Source: an uncultured Pelagibacteraceae bacterium
GTDB lineage: Bacteria > Pseudomonadota > Alphaproteobacteria > Pelagibacterales > Pelagibacteraceae
NCBI GenBank assembly: GCA_902579085.1
Contig: CACHFK010000008.1
Coordinates: forward strand, 1 to 33,120
Direction: 5' to 3'
DNA length: 33,120 nt
Shown here: positions 1 through 7,540 of the stretch, in pieces
How positions within the stretch are numbered: the stretch's first letter is position 1
How the letters are laid out: each line of letters starts with the position of its first letter
Program-made: the position numbers and the translations under genes
The notes under the pieces: generated by a model
Told to the model about the DNA's origin: nothing
The model's database searches: none
The model's input: the letters and a program-made list of their open reading frames with translations, nothing else

Positions 1-1
1 A

Positions 2-1009
2 AGAGTCATGCGAACTCTTAAAAGATTTAATACTGACATAGAAGTTTATTCAATTGATGAAGCTTTTATGGATCTATCAAACTTTCCTGATAATGAGGTT
101 GAAAAAGTTGCAAAAGAAATTAGAGCTACAGTATTACAATGGACCGGTATACCAACAAGCATTGGTATTGCTAAAACAAAAACATTAAGTAAAGTTGCAA
201 ACCATATTGCAAAGAAAAAACAATCTGGTATTACAAATTTTATTGGAGTTGAAAATATAGATCCATTATTAGAAAAAGTTGATATCAATGATGTTTGGGG
301 AGTGGGCAGACAATTAACAAAATTCTATCATAAAAATGGAATTTATAATGCTAAACAATTAAAAAATAAATCGAACACTTGGATTAAAAAAAGTTCAAAT
401 GTTTTAGGATCAAGAACTGCGATGCAACTTAGGGGTATTTCTTGTATTGATTTAGAAAAAACAAAATCAAAAAGAAAAAGTTGTGTCGTTTCACGTTCTT
501 TTGGTCAAAGAATAGAAAAGTATCAAGAATTGAAAGAAGCTATTGCAGGTTATTGTTTAAATGCTTCTGAAAAAATTAGATCAGAATCTTTAGTTACGAA
601 ATCAATTACTGTTTTTATAAGAACTAGTCCTTTTCAAAGTCGTTTTGGATATTATTCAAATTCAAAGACAATTGATTTTCCAATTGGAACAAATGATAGT
701 ATTGAGATTGTTAAAACTGCATTAATAGCTTTAGAAAGTATTTTTAAAAATGGTTATCGTTATCAAAAAGCAGGAGTGTTATTATCTAGTTTATCAGAAG
801 CCACAAATAATAAAAATTTATTCTCTTCTGAAAAAGATGAAAAAATAAATAGTTTAATGAAGTCTATCGATAATACTAATTATAGATATGGTAGATCAAC
901 TTTGAGTCTTGCGAGCGCCGGGGTTCATAAAAGATGGAATATGAAAAGAGAATATTCTTCTAAAATAGATACGGCTGATTTTCATTATTTACCAACGATA
1001 AAAACCTAG
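2..1009 (+). CDS. umuC: UmuC-like Y-family DNA polymerase (5' part outside window)
   Basis: This is the catalytic subunit of a translesion polymerase of the Pol V type, which copies damaged DNA in the SOS response together with UmuD'. The frame is open from the first bases of the window, so the N-terminus is cut by the window edge and not by a lesion. The start of the visible part carries the Y-family palm motif YSIDEAFMDL with its Asp-Glu metal-binding pair. Next come a TSIGIAKTKTLSKVAN segment and the little-finger domain. The C-terminal tail (YGRSTLSLASAGVHKRW) matches the UmuC-specific DUF4113-type end and separates it from DinB. It converges on the alginate-lyase-like gene with only two bases between the stops. 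No umuD lies in the window; it may be just upstream. Confidence 0.93.
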   Translation, partial: RVMRTLKRFNTDIEVYSIDEAFMDLSNFPDNEVEKVAKEIRATVLQWTGIPTSIGIAKTKTLSKVANHIAKKKQSGITNFIGVENIDPLLEKVDINDVWGVGRQLTKFYHKNGIYNAKQLKNKSNTWIKKSSNVLGSRTAMQLRGISCIDLEKTKSKRKSCVVSRSFGQRIEKYQELKEAIAGYCLNASEKIRSESLVTKSITVFIRTSPFQSRFGYYSNSKTIDFPIGTNDSIEIVKTALIALESIFKNGYRYQKAGVLLSSLSEATNNKNLFSSEKDEKINSLMKSIDNTNYRYGRSTLSLASAGVHKRWNMKREYSSKIDTADFHYLPTIKT

Positions 1010-1011
1010 AA

Positions 1012-2493
1012 TTATTGGCCAAAAGCGACCTGACTTGAATAGTGTACATAGCATCCGTTTTCGTGTTTATCAGTACATTTTTTCATAGCCTCTTCAATAG
1101 CTAAGTCTTTGCTATCCGCTCTAACTTTAATTAAAACGCTATCGTCAGATTTATTTTTTACTATCGCAATAAATTCGAATGCTTTTTTATTAGATTTTTT
1201 AGAATATTCATTTTTATCTACTTTGTATTTACCGTTTAAATAAAAACAACGATGACCCATAAATTTATTTTGGACATTGAATCTTTTTTTATCTGAGTTG
1301 AAAATTTCTTTAAATGTTATTATCTGATCTTCAGATTTACAATATTTCATTCTTAATTTTTTAGGAACTTTGCAAGTTTTTTTGTCAAAAGTTAAATTTT
1401 CAAATTTTTTAATATTTGGATGATTGGGAAATTTTTTTTTATAATAAGTATAAAAACTTATCTCTGTAGGAAAATATTTAAATTCTTGTTCTTTATATTT
1501 TTTATTGCTACCAGCACTATCATTTATTTTTGCATGTTTATAAATTATTTTATTTTTACTCAATGCATCAAGAAAAAAGCTGATTGCATGATGAAGGTTT
1601 TGCCAATCTTTTTTATATGTTCTGCTCCATAGATCTATACCCTGTATCTCAGCCATATGTGCAGCCTTAAGAAGACCCATAATAGTTCTTCCTGTATACA
1701 TAAATGCTTTTGCTCCTCTATGAGCTTCAAGAGGAAAGCTACCATCTTTATTCATTGTTTTCATATAAAGATCCCAAATCTGTAGTTCTTTTTCAAACTT
1801 TTCAGCATCATTGATTATAGATAATACTGCTAAGTGAGTATGAGTAGTTAACAGCACATGGTTTTGAGGAACTTTTTTTCCTTTAAGCTTATATTTCTTT
1901 AGCCTTTCATCTTTCCAGTTTCCTGTTTGATGGGTATAATATCTTAAATAAGGTTCATATCTTCTATAAAACCATTCTTTAAATCCTTTTACTGGTTTTT
2001 TTCCAGTTGCTTTTAGAGCTATTGCATAATTTTCAATCATTGGTCCTGCAAAATAATGAAAAAAGATAAATGTTTCAGCTGATGATTTTACTTTTTTAGA
2101 GTCGTGTGGCCACCCTGACCAATTTTTTGGTTTTAAAAAATCTTCTTTTATAATTTTTTCTGTAGAGTTTACTAAAAGATTACACGCCTCTTTTTTTCCA
2201 ATTAAACATGCTATTCCTAATTTATCTAAATTAGTTCCAGCAGCATATACCCAATCTTTATACAAATTATATTTTTTATCTCCAATAACGTTTTGTTCTA
2301 CCCATTGCTCAGAAAACTCTTCAGGTAAAGGTGGAAAATTAAGTTTTTCTGGAACTTCTTTACATTCTGAAGCACATTCCTCTATAGAAAATTTTTCAAA
2401 ATCAACCATTACATCTCCAGGATTTTTTAGTTCTATAGATTTAGCGGAAGAAATTAATGAAATAAAAAAATATATAATTAAATATTTTTTCAT
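1012..2493 (-). CDS. Secreted PL5-type alginate lyase-like protein with C-terminal GCYVHY module
   Basis: Predicted secreted polysaccharide lyase of 493 residues. An N-terminal signal peptide (about 1-18, hydrophobic LIIYFFISLISS core) implies export. Residues about 55-345 read as the alpha-barrel of the alginate lyase family (PL5/AlgL). The Asn-His pair is N211-H212, followed by DGSFPLEAHRGAKAFMY with R259 and Y266. In the family (Sphingomonas A1-III) the catalytic set is Asn191, His192, Arg239 and Tyr246. The spacings His to Arg (47) and Arg to Tyr (7) are identical here, so I infer an active beta-eliminating enzyme. The substrate could be alginate or another uronate polymer. Residues about 430-493 form an extra module ending in GCYVHY that is shared with the small frame at 3885-4238. 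The start abuts the stop of the upstream lyase gene, so this is the last gene of an operon. Confidence 0.8.
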   Translation of the reverse strand: MKKYLIIYFFISLISSAKSIELKNPGDVMVDFEKFSIEECASECKEVPEKLNFPPLPEEFSEQWVEQNVIGDKKYNLYKDWVYAAGTNLDKLGIACLIGKKEACNLLVNSTEKIIKEDFLKPKNWSGWPHDSKKVKSSAETFIFFHYFAGPMIENYAIALKATGKKPVKGFKEWFYRRYEPYLRYYTHQTGNWKDERLKKYKLKGKKVPQNHVLLTTHTHLAVLSIINDAEKFEKELQIWDLYMKTMNKDGSFPLEAHRGAKAFMYTGRTIMGLLKAAHMAEIQGIDLWSRTYKKDWQNLHHAISFFLDALSKNKIIYKHAKINDSAGSNKKYKEQEFKYFPTEISFYTYYKKKFPNHPNIKKFENLTFDKKTCKVPKKLRMKYCKSEDQIITFKEIFNSDKKRFNVQNKFMGHRCFYLNGKYKVDKNEYSKKSNKKAFEFIAIVKNKSDDSVLIKVRADSKDLAIEEAMKKCTDKHENGCYVHYSSQVAFGQ

Positions 2494-3873
2494 TTAATTT
2501 ATTGGTTTTAGAGTAACTTTAATATTTTCGTTTCTATTTTTTGAATCATCATATCCAAACAACCCTTCCCCAGAATAATATCCATATTCTTCAAGCATTG
2601 TTTCACCAATAATTTCTATGTTATATGACTTTGAAGTATCGAGGTCTAAATTACCTTTAATTATAAATTCTTTGCCTGTATTTAAAAATTCAATATTTTT
2701 TCTATATTTGTCACTAATAACTTTGCTTTTCTCCATTTCATCAAAAGATAAATTTCCATCCTTTATTGTAATTTTATCCTCTAAAATTTTCCATTGTTTT
2801 ATTATAGAATTGTCCTTAGGATCTCTATTAACCCAGTGCCATGCTAATTTATATTTTCCATCCAATGTATCTAAAGACTTAATATCCAGTTTTATTTTTC
2901 CAGGTATATGATCAATATAGATATTTGCAATTTTTTGATCATTGAGATCTTTGCAAGAATATCCAAGTTTTTGTAAATTTAATTTATCACAAGATTTTTT
3001 TGCATAATGGATTTCATCGTAATAAACAATGTGTGTTGAGTCTTTTGGTGTCTTATTGGTTGCACCTCTATAAATTCCAAATCTAAATTGATTTGTACTA
3101 CCTTTTGGCTTGCTTGTGTTTCCCATATAATGATAAACTAACTTTCCATTTATCCATTGTTTGAAATATCCATCTTGTTTTCTTGACCATTTAATATTGA
3201 TAATAATATCGTGCCATTTACCTTTTAAATCTTGTTTTGAAATTACATCTTTTCTATTATTCTCCTTCATCCCAAGGCTACATTTAAAACTATCTTTTTC
3301 TCCATTTTTTTTTATAAATTCTTTTAACCAACAACCAGTACGTCTTCTTAACTGATAAGTTTCTTCATCCGCATCCCATTTAAACCCAGGATTATTATTT
3401 GGTCCTCCATGAAATTGGCCTAAAGATATATGTTCATAGTAATGATTTAAAATAGGAAAATCTTCTGGAATAAAAAAAGAATAAGTGTGCCAACTTATAC
3501 CTTTGTTTGGCAAGTAATCAACTGAACCTAATTCATGACGCTCAGAATAATGGCCTGATTCTTTGTTCCAGATTGTGCAATCATTATATCCACCAGTACT
3601 AACACCACAATCTCCATGTCTTAATTCAAATCGAATTGATTGATCTCCAAATCTAACTGGATAACCATTAGATTTATCAACTATTTTGAATGCATAATCA
3701 GGAGTTAAATGAGTTTCGGGATCATAGTTATTACCAAATCTCCAACCTTTTTTATACCCTTTAGAAACATCCTCTGGAAGCTTTATAGTTTTTTTCCATA
3801 CATTCATTTCCCCAGCACTTGTATTGCTAAACCAAAGCAATAAGAAAACTATCATGCTAATAAATTTTTTCAT
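2494..3873 (-). CDS. Secreted polysaccharide lyase, PL20/heparin-lyase-I-like fold (459 aa)
   Basis: Exported carbohydrate-active protein with a signal peptide at about 1-20 (MKKFISMIVFLLLWFSNTSA). Residues about 20-295 resemble the jelly-roll 'Polysacc_lyase' family (Pfam PF14099, including glucuronan lyase PL20). Recognisable segments are the strand WHTYSFFIPEDFP, the HISLGQFHGG segment, the paired strands around KGKWHDIIINIKW and GYFKQWINGKLVYHY, and the closing FRFGIYRGAT strand. Residues about 300-459 form a second, probably beta-rich domain that I do not recognise. This tail is not the GCYVHY module of its neighbours. The gene follows the small downstream frame after 11 bases and abuts the PL5-like gene with no spacer. 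Membership of the fold is moderately sure; the substrate is unknown. Confidence 0.7.
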   Translation of the reverse strand: MKKFISMIVFLLLWFSNTSAGEMNVWKKTIKLPEDVSKGYKKGWRFGNNYDPETHLTPDYAFKIVDKSNGYPVRFGDQSIRFELRHGDCGVSTGGYNDCTIWNKESGHYSERHELGSVDYLPNKGISWHTYSFFIPEDFPILNHYYEHISLGQFHGGPNNNPGFKWDADEETYQLRRRTGCWLKEFIKKNGEKDSFKCSLGMKENNRKDVISKQDLKGKWHDIIINIKWSRKQDGYFKQWINGKLVYHYMGNTSKPKGSTNQFRFGIYRGATNKTPKDSTHIVYYDEIHYAKKSCDKLNLQKLGYSCKDLNDQKIANIYIDHIPGKIKLDIKSLDTLDGKYKLAWHWVNRDPKDNSIIKQWKILEDKITIKDGNLSFDEMEKSKVISDKYRKNIEFLNTGKEFIIKGNLDLDTSKSYNIEIIGETMLEEYGYYSGEGLFGYDDSKNRNENIKVTLKPIN

Positions 3874-3884
3874 TCTAAAATATT

Positions 3885-4238
3885 TTAACTATTAAAATCA
3901 TTAACTATTGTTTCATAATGAACATAACAGCCATTATTTTCTAAATCAGAAAAATTTGGAAACTTTTCTTTACATTTTGTTAATCCAATACTAGCAGCTT
4001 CTTCCTTGCTTAATCCTCTATTTTTTTTTACATATTTTTTATCATTTTTATTTTTAATGATTGCAAGAAATCTTCCTTTCATGTCTTGAAACTTAATTTT
4101 TTGCGCTTTAGTTTTTGAGGTTAGTCTTTTTATTTTTTTTGCACCCTCAGGAATATAATGTCTGTCACTTACTCTATATTTATATTTTGTTTTCGGAACG
4201 TTATCTTTAGATTTATATTTACATTTATCTTTATCCAT
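3885..4238 (-). CDS. GCYVHY module, probably the displaced C-terminus of the upstream lyase
   Basis: A 117-residue frame with no signal peptide, rich in Lys at its start. Its second half (FLAIIKNKNDKK ... NNGCYVHYE) parallels the last 60 residues of the PL5-like protein encoded nearby (FIAIVKNKSDDS ... ENGCYVHYS), which is exported. Its ATG lies inside the end of the upstream lyase frame (8-base overlap), just after a run of seven A at 4241-4247 on the coding strand. Deleting one A there joins the upstream lyase in frame to this module, giving a single protein of about 400 residues with a signal peptide. I therefore read it as the C-terminal domain of a frameshifted or slippage-dependent gene. 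An independent translationally coupled protein is possible but would leave the module in the cytoplasm. Confidence 0.6.
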   Translation of the reverse strand: MDKDKCKYKSKDNVPKTKYKYRVSDRHYIPEGAKKIKRLTSKTKAQKIKFQDMKGRFLAIIKNKNDKKYVKKNRGLSKEEAASIGLTKCKEKFPNFSDLENNGCYVHYETIVNDFNS

Positions 4239-5079
4239 TATTTTTTTGACAATCTTTGCTTATTGCATATTCTTTTATAGATAATACAGATGGTTCAATC
4301 ATTTTAGGATCTTTTTCTGCCATTTCTGTGCTCCAGTACCTATATAAACCAATTTTAAATGCTATACCGCCTGTTAAATCTAAAATCATATTGGGCCCGT
4401 AAAACTCTAAAACTCTTTTTCCATTCAACCACATTATAAATTCACCATCATCTTTTTTAGAAGGTTTTATTTTGAATAGCGCTGTCTGATATCTTTTGTT
4501 AAATGAATGCAGGCTTCCTATATCGAATTTATAGGTTGTAGATTTAAATCTATTTGCTGATGGATCAATATCGGTCCAGAATACTTCCTCAATTTGTTTA
4601 TAATAAAACTGTACTCTATTAGGAAGGTCGTCTTGATCAGTCGTATACCTTATCTGCATTGCAGGATAAATTATATTACCATCATCTTGGGTTCCTACTA
4701 TTTGCCAGATATTGGCACTATGATTTTGACCAGCATTTAATTTAAATATATATTTTAAATAAACTTCTTTACCTAACTTATAAAAATTTTTTTTTTTAGT
4801 AACAAATTCCCATCGTTGAGCTTGTTCATCAGAAAGATCCCAATCTTCTGGGTGTCCTTTCATAGAATAGTCTAGAGTGATTTCTATAGCTTCTTCATCT
4901 TCATTATAGTGAAGTATATCTTTATGCTTAGTAAGAGAGTCATAGGCAAGAGCCATCTTCTTTTTTGCATCACCACCTAATATTTTTTTTTTAAATATTT
5001 TAAGAGGATTCTTTGATGCGGCAAATAATTGGGTAGTTGAGAATATTAATATAATAATTATTGTTAAAAATTTTTTCAT
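4231..5079 (-). CDS. Secreted PL20-like polysaccharide lyase domain protein (282 aa)
   Basis: Exported protein with a clear signal peptide (MKKFLTIIIILIFSTTQLFA). The in-frame ATG at 5079 is chosen because the longer frame needs a TTG three codons upstream that adds nothing. The rest resembles the jelly-roll lyase domain of the gene at 2494-3873. Shared features are an ANIWQIVGTQD segment where the paralogue has HISLGQFHGG, a YPAMQIRYT strand, GEFIMWLNGKRVLEFYG matching GYFKQWINGKLVYHY, and GIAFKIGLYRYW matching FRFGIYRGA. It lacks the paralogue's second domain and stops at a run of A, beyond which the GCYVHY module continues in the +1 frame. It lies 79 bases after the GT2 glycosyltransferase and is probably co-transcribed with it. 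The fold call is moderate; activity and substrate are unknown. Confidence 0.65.
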   Translation of the reverse strand: MKKFLTIIIILIFSTTQLFAASKNPLKIFKKKILGGDAKKKMALAYDSLTKHKDILHYNEDEEAIEITLDYSMKGHPEDWDLSDEQAQRWEFVTKKKNFYKLGKEVYLKYIFKLNAGQNHSANIWQIVGTQDDGNIIYPAMQIRYTTDQDDLPNRVQFYYKQIEEVFWTDIDPSANRFKSTTYKFDIGSLHSFNKRYQTALFKIKPSKKDDGEFIMWLNGKRVLEFYGPNMILDLTGGIAFKIGLYRYWSTEMAEKDPKMIEPSVLSIKEYAISKDCQKNNG

Positions 5080-5115
5080 TATTTGCAAACTTTCAATTTT
5101 TATTTACTAAATAAC

Positions 5116-5145
5116 GTTGTCCCTGGATTTACAAGTCAGCACAAC
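5116..5145 (-). other. Imperfect hairpin in the GT2-lyase spacer
   Basis: The short spacer between the GT2 gene and the first lyase gene contains a segment visibly richer in GC than its surroundings. On the minus strand GTTGT (5145-5141) can pair with ACAAC (5120-5116), with an inner CTG/CAG pairing around a CTTGTAAATC loop. The loop faintly recalls an anticodon arm, but no acceptor, D or T arms are present, so it is not a tRNA. No T-run follows, so a classical terminator is unlikely. It may be a leader structure or an mRNA processing site between the glycosyltransferase and lyase parts of the operon. Confidence 0.3.
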
Positions 5146-5157
5146 CAGACTTGATAT

Positions 5158-6027
5158 TCATTTAATATTATCAATATTTGATATATTTGACAATGAATTA
5201 TTTAATTCATTTAAATTTTCTCTTTTAGAAATATAAAAAACCAAAACTATTAATGTTATTATTAATGGTATTGGGATAAGCATAATTGCTGAAATATTTT
5301 GATGAATTAAATACATATATACCAATAAAAAAAATATAGATCTTATTAATACATTTATTTTAAAAACTGAAATTATTGCTAATGAGTGAATAATCAAATT
5401 TTTAAAACTCATTTTAGATGGACCAAAATATCTTGGTCCTCTTATTGATGGAACAGTAGACCTATCCTTTTCTAATTTCGTTAAGGCTCCTGAAAAACTA
5501 CTCCAGGTAGATTTATCATTTATCATTTTTTCAACAGTTGATTTTGGAAGACAAGTATAATTGCCAAATTTTATAGAATGTCCTGTAAAAGCAAATGTTA
5601 AAATTTTGTGAACACCATAACAAAATTTAAAGAATAAACTTTCAGATCTTTTTACTCTTTCACCTACAACGGGTTTGTCTGAAGTATATTTTAAATAATC
5701 TACAAAATTCTTTATTTCTTCTGGTCTATCTTCACCATCTCCATCCATAGGTATTACATAATCAAATTCTTCTTTTTCAAAGATATGTTTTAATCCTGTT
5801 GCGATACATCTTGCATGACCTCTATTCTCACTCATATTGAGGATTTTAATGGAGTGTAAATTCTCAGTATTTAAAGCACTTATTGATTGTTGATCTGAAG
5901 ATGCATCATTTACAATAATAATTGAAAACTGACATTCTAGCCCTGAAATAATAGAATTAATTTCTTCTAATAGCTTTGATGCAGACTGCCAATCATTATA
6001 AATAGGAACTAAAATTATTATTTTCAT
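5158..6027 (-). CDS. Family 2 glycosyltransferase, polyprenyl-phosphate sugar synthase-like
   Basis: GT-A fold glycosyltransferase of 289 residues, the size of DPM1/GtrB-type enzymes that load a sugar onto polyprenyl phosphate at the inner face of the membrane. It opens with the family start IIILVPIYNDW, followed by IIVNDASSD for nucleotide binding and MDGDGEDRPEE as the acidic DxD-type metal motif. Two hydrophobic helices near the C-terminus (about 215-235 and 240-265) would anchor it, as in GtrB. Its ATG overlaps the stop of the 41-residue membrane peptide (TAATG), so the two are translationally coupled. The layout of a small membrane protein, a GT2 and a multi-pass transferase resembles the gtrA-gtrB-gtr glucosylation operons. 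The donor sugar is unknown. Confidence 0.85.
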   Translation of the reverse strand: MKIIILVPIYNDWQSASKLLEEINSIISGLECQFSIIIVNDASSDQQSISALNTENLHSIKILNMSENRGHARCIATGLKHIFEKEEFDYVIPMDGDGEDRPEEIKNFVDYLKYTSDKPVVGERVKRSESLFFKFCYGVHKILTFAFTGHSIKFGNYTCLPKSTVEKMINDKSTWSSFSGALTKLEKDRSTVPSIRGPRYFGPSKMSFKNLIIHSLAIISVFKINVLIRSIFFLLVYMYLIHQNISAIMLIPIPLIITLIVLVFYISKRENLNELNNSLSNISNIDNIK

Positions 6028-6152
6028 TAAGACACCGATTTAATTAATCTAAATAAAGTGGCAAAAAATCCATATCCGGAAAACTCAATTGCAGCAACAA
6101 CTACAATAATTAATAGAATTTTTTTCTTTTTCTCGCTTAAATTAAAATTCAT
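6027..6152 (-). CDS. Small single-helix membrane peptide (41 aa)
   Basis: An unrecognised small gene, read directly from the minus strand: ATG at 6152, TAA at 6029-6027. It begins MNFNLSEKKKK, then has one hydrophobic helix (ILLIIVVVAAIEFSGYGFFA) and ends RLIKSVS. The charged N-terminus followed by one helix predicts a bitopic inner-membrane peptide. Support for a real gene is positional. It starts seven bases after the stop of the ArnT-like gene, and its TAA shares an A with the ATG of the GT2 gene (TAATG), leaving no other use for this DNA. By position it takes the place of the GtrA-like flippase in gtr operons but is far too short for that four-helix protein. It might be a partner or stabiliser of the GT2 enzyme. 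Function unknown. Confidence 0.65.
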   Translation of the reverse strand: MNFNLSEKKKKILLIIVVVAAIEFSGYGFFATLFRLIKSVS

Positions 6153-6159
6153 ATTTGGA

Positions 6160-7461
6160 TCATTTATATTTTATACATTCTAAATCTTTATTACATATAA
6201 AGGTATTATTCTTATCATAAATCCACTTAGGCCTCTCCTCTAGGTGATATGATAAATTGCCAGCAATCCATTCATTTCCTTTAACAAAAGCTATTTTTCC
6301 AGAAACTTTATTTTGTTTTTCATAAAACAATTTAGCCTTTTCAGCTTCTTTCTTTCCCGGGTAATCAGTTCTCTTATCTGTTTTAGAAATTGAAACATAA
6401 GCATATGCAAATGGAGAAAAAATAAATAAAATTATAAATAATGTAACAAAATTTTTTAATTTATTTAAATTAATTTGAGATTGAAAAATATAAATTACCA
6501 AAATACCAAAAAATAAATAAAATGGGGTCATCCACATTGTTCTAATTTTAACTCCTAAAATCATAGAAGTTAAAAATATTAACGCAATAGGAGCTATATT
6601 TATTGTAATTAAAAATAATAATTTATCATCTTTAAAGTTAATTTTAGATTTAAATTTTTTGATTAAGAATATTAACATTAAAAAGAAAGGTATTAAAATT
6701 CCAATTTGCTTACTTAAAAATATCAAAGGATGCTTAATATGATTTAAAATATTTGGATCTTCTGATCCTGTTCTATGCAATCCATAAGTAATAGTAATAT
6801 AATTATTTTCAGTTAACCATATCAAATGAGGTAACAAAACTATAAAAAATGGAATTATAGAAATGAAAGGTTTAAAGTTAAAATTAAATTTATTTTTATA
6901 AAGCATGTAAATTATAAAAAGATCAATTGCTAAACCAAGATATATAAATAAGTATTTTGACATAAAACCCAATCCTCCAAAAAAACCCATTAGCAACCAG
7001 TCTGTAGTTTTATTATTTTTAAAACTTCTCCATAAATATAAAATTGTTAACGCCCAAAAAGGCATCAAGCAAACATTCACATTAAATTCAGGTGTTGTAA
7101 AATTATAAAAGCAAATTCCTTCTAACAATAAAACAGATAGTAAAGAAAAAAATTTATTTTTAAAAAATTCTTCTGCTAATTGAAAAACAACAACAAAAGA
7201 AAAAACTACAAAAATTTGACTTAATAAATAATAAGCCCAATCTTGAGCGCCGAAAATTTGATAAAAAATTTCAAGAACAAAAGCAACCATGGGTGGATGT
7301 TTATTAAATCCCCAATCTAGATTACTTCCCCAAGCCAAATGTTCTATTGTATCTAAAGGTAAATTGTTATTAGTTAATGCTGGTATAAGTGTCCAAATAA
7401 TTAAATGGGTTGAAACAAAAATATAGAATAAGTTATTTAAATTCTTTTTATTTAAAGCCAT
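6160..7461 (-). CDS. ArnT/PMT-like (GT39/GT83) multi-pass membrane glycosyltransferase
   Basis: Predicted inner-membrane transferase of 433 residues that moves a sugar from a polyprenyl-phosphate donor to an acceptor on the periplasmic side. The first helix (about 11-30) is followed by a periplasmic loop with PLDTIEHLAWGSNLDWGFNKHPPM. Its acidic residues and the HPP motif are typical of the PMT_2/ArnT family. About ten further hydrophobic helices follow, then a short soluble C-terminal domain (about 370-433). I chose the ATG at 7461; the frame could start at a TTG six codons earlier. It heads the minus-strand run of glycosyltransferase and lyase genes and is divergent from dksA. Its acceptor (lipid A, O-antigen-like polymer or protein) cannot be read from sequence. 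Confidence 0.82.
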   Translation of the reverse strand: MALNKKNLNNLFYIFVSTHLIIWTLIPALTNNNLPLDTIEHLAWGSNLDWGFNKHPPMVAFVLEIFYQIFGAQDWAYYLLSQIFVVFSFVVVFQLAEEFFKNKFFSLLSVLLLEGICFYNFTTPEFNVNVCLMPFWALTILYLWRSFKNNKTTDWLLMGFFGGLGFMSKYLFIYLGLAIDLFIIYMLYKNKFNFNFKPFISIIPFFIVLLPHLIWLTENNYITITYGLHRTGSEDPNILNHIKHPLIFLSKQIGILIPFFLMLIFLIKKFKSKINFKDDKLLFLITINIAPIALIFLTSMILGVKIRTMWMTPFYLFFGILVIYIFQSQINLNKLKNFVTLFIILFIFSPFAYAYVSISKTDKRTDYPGKKEAEKAKLFYEKQNKVSGKIAFVKGNEWIAGNLSYHLEERPKWIYDKNNTFICNKDLECIKYK

Positions 7462-7490
7462 TTTAATGAATTTATACAATTAATACTATC

Positions 7491-7518
7491 TTGACACTCA
7501 ATAATTCGCGAATATATT
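7491..7518 (+). promoter_or_regulatory. Sigma-70 type promoter of dksA
   Basis: A perfect -35 box TTGACA (7491-7496) is followed after 16 bases by TATATT (7513-7518). The predicted transcript start near 7525 leaves a leader of only about 15 bases before the ATG at 7541, which argues against the upstream TTG as start codon. The spacer holds a perfect 10-base palindrome ATTCGCGAAT (7504-7513). Confidence 0.65.
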
Positions 7519-7540
7519 CTCCAAATTCAAAAATTTGACT

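Noticed and set aside
2-1009. umuC as a truncated pseudogene
   Set aside because: The frame is open to the window edge, and the visible domains are intact; only the window cuts it.
5116-5145. tRNA gene or fragment (anticodon-like loop)
   Set aside because: Only a loop resembles an anticodon arm; the stem is mismatched and no acceptor, D or T arm can be found in the spacer or flanking genes.
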